DNA of 32,628 bases, from positions 1 through 32,628 of the forward strand of contig MWDJ01000030.1 in NCBI GenBank assembly GCA_002070505.1, given 5' to 3'. The DNA comes from Bacteroidetes bacterium ADurb.Bin145 (GTDB lineage: Bacteria > Bacteroidota > Bacteroidia > Bacteroidales > VadinHA17). Position 1 is the stretch's first letter; each line of letters opens with the position of its first letter. The notes beneath the pieces are model-generated. The model was given only the letters and a program-made list of their open reading frames with translations, was not told the origin of the DNA and ran no database searches. Shown piece after piece: positions 31,923 to 32,628 of this stretch. Both the position numbers and the translations under genes were made by a program.

Positions 31923-32628
31923 CTATCCGGCGATACCATGCCAGACGTTTGACAGAGAGCTCAATCCTTGAATCAACTTAACAACTCTCCAGGAAGTGTT
32001 CGAAACCTTATAATCTACGGAAATCTCCTTTTCAATACCTGCATTTTTCTCAAATATCACCAATTCAACAGATCTCATTACAACTTCCTCGCTAAACCCG
32101 GTTAAGACAATTGTCCCCGCGTCCTGTGCCTCAGGCCGTTCCATGGAGTTGCGAAGGGAGATGGCAGGAAAACTGAGAATGGCTGATTCTTCACTGATCG
32201 TGCCACTGTCAGAGACCGTACATAGCGCATTCGTCTGAAGATGAACGTAGTCTGTAAAACCAAATGGCTTCAGGAAACGGATCAGTGAATTCATCTTCAG
32301 ATTATCTGATGCCTCCAGACGCTTACGTGTCCTGGGATGGGTTGAGACAATAACAGGCACCCTGTAATCTTCAGCCATGCGGTTCAGAATCAACAGAATC
32401 CTCCTGAGGTTCTCCAGATTGTCAACGTTTTCTTCACGATGAACTGATACTACAAAATACTGCCCCTTAGTAAGTTTAAGGGTATCCAGTATATCTGAAG
32501 CGTTAATCTTCGGCCTGTAGTGATTGAGTACCTCATACATCGGGGAGCCGGTAAGATAAATTCTCCTGTGGGGTAGACCCTCAGATATCAGATGTCGTCT
32601 GGCATGTTCCGTATAAACGAGGTTAAAA
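31923..32628 (-). CDS. UDP-GlcNAc 2-epimerase family protein (WecB/CapG-like), partial
   Basis: The 3' part of a gene that begins beyond the right edge; the frame is open to base 32627. The visible ~234 residues begin 'NLVYTEHARRHLISEGL' and include 'RIYLTGSPMYEVL', 'FVVSVHREENVDNLEN', 'PVIVSTHPRTRKRLE', 'LKPFGFTDYVHLQTNA', 'TVSDSGTISEESAIL' and 'LRNSMERPEAQDAGTIVL'. These are the C-terminal domain motifs of non-hydrolysing UDP-N-acetylhexosamine 2-epimerases, including the His of 'HREEN' and the Glu pair of 'SGTISEE'. The wording is closest, as I remember it, to the CapG/WbjD/FnlC branch that makes UDP-L-FucNAc, rather than WecB making UDP-ManNAc; this needs an alignment. It supplies a nucleotide sugar for the locus. 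The ATG at 32540 is internal and is not the start. Confidence 0.9.
   Translation of the reverse strand, partial: FNLVYTEHARRHLISEGLPHRRIYLTGSPMYEVLNHYRPKINASDILDTLKLTKGQYFVVSVHREENVDNLENLRRILLILNRMAEDYRVPVIVSTHPRTRKRLEASDNLKMNSLIRFLKPFGFTDYVHLQTNALCTVSDSGTISEESAILSFPAISLRNSMERPEAQDAGTIVLTGFSEEVVMRSVELVIFEKNAGIEKEISVDYKVSNTSWRVVKLIQGLSSLSNVWHGIAG

Overview
The window looks like chromosomal DNA of a Bacteroidota bacterium, probably a Bacteroidales-type lineage with a type IX secretion system (T9SS). The evidence is two large secreted beta-helix proteins with T9SS C-terminal sorting domains, Bacteroidota-style promoter boxes (TAnnTTTG), moderate to low GC, lipoproteins with SPII lipoboxes, and an exopolysaccharide gene set typical of that phylum. 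No species call is possible from sequence alone. I saw no tRNA, rRNA, transposase or CRISPR array.

Left part (1-9100), mixed strands: the 3' end of an acyl-CoA synthetase-like gene (+); a lipoprotein with an FN3-like domain and an SGNH-like C-terminal part (-), with a good hairpin terminator; a T9SS-sorted beta-helix protein (+); a small membrane protein with a GEEINWGQR motif (-); and a second T9SS-sorted beta-helix protein (+). The last carries two almost identical SwmB-type repeats, two Ig-like modules and a probable TTG start just downstream of a good promoter match.

Right part (9136-32628), all on the minus strand and read from right to left: a dense exopolysaccharide/capsule locus of 20 genes. 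In transcription order: UDP-GlcNAc 2-epimerase-like enzyme (cut by the window edge), Wza-like export lipoprotein, Wzc-like BY-kinase/co-polymerase, Wzx-like flippase, AsnB-like amidotransferase, glycosyltransferase, EpsG/Wzy-like polymerase, CE4-like enzyme B, CapA-like metallophosphatase, two GT4 glycosyltransferases, CE4-like enzyme A, WbuB-like glycosyltransferase, sugar-transfer-associated ATP-grasp, GNAT acetyltransferase, initiating phosphoglycosyl transferase, membrane-anchored beta-propeller, second ATP-grasp, left-handed beta-helix acyltransferase, and an SGNH-like lipoprotein. Gaps are short, with one ATGA and one TAATG overlap, so at least sub-blocks are probably co-transcribed. Together the genes cover nucleotide-sugar supply, loading of the first sugar on the lipid carrier, chain extension, flipping, polymerisation, export and probable decoration.

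The least explained part is the decoration set: two ATP-grasp ligases, an AsnB-like amidotransferase, CapA, two CE4-like paralogues with D28-D29 and H146-xxx-H150, and a membrane-anchored beta-propeller. My inference is that the polymer carries amide-linked or otherwise modified groups; the sequence does not prove this.
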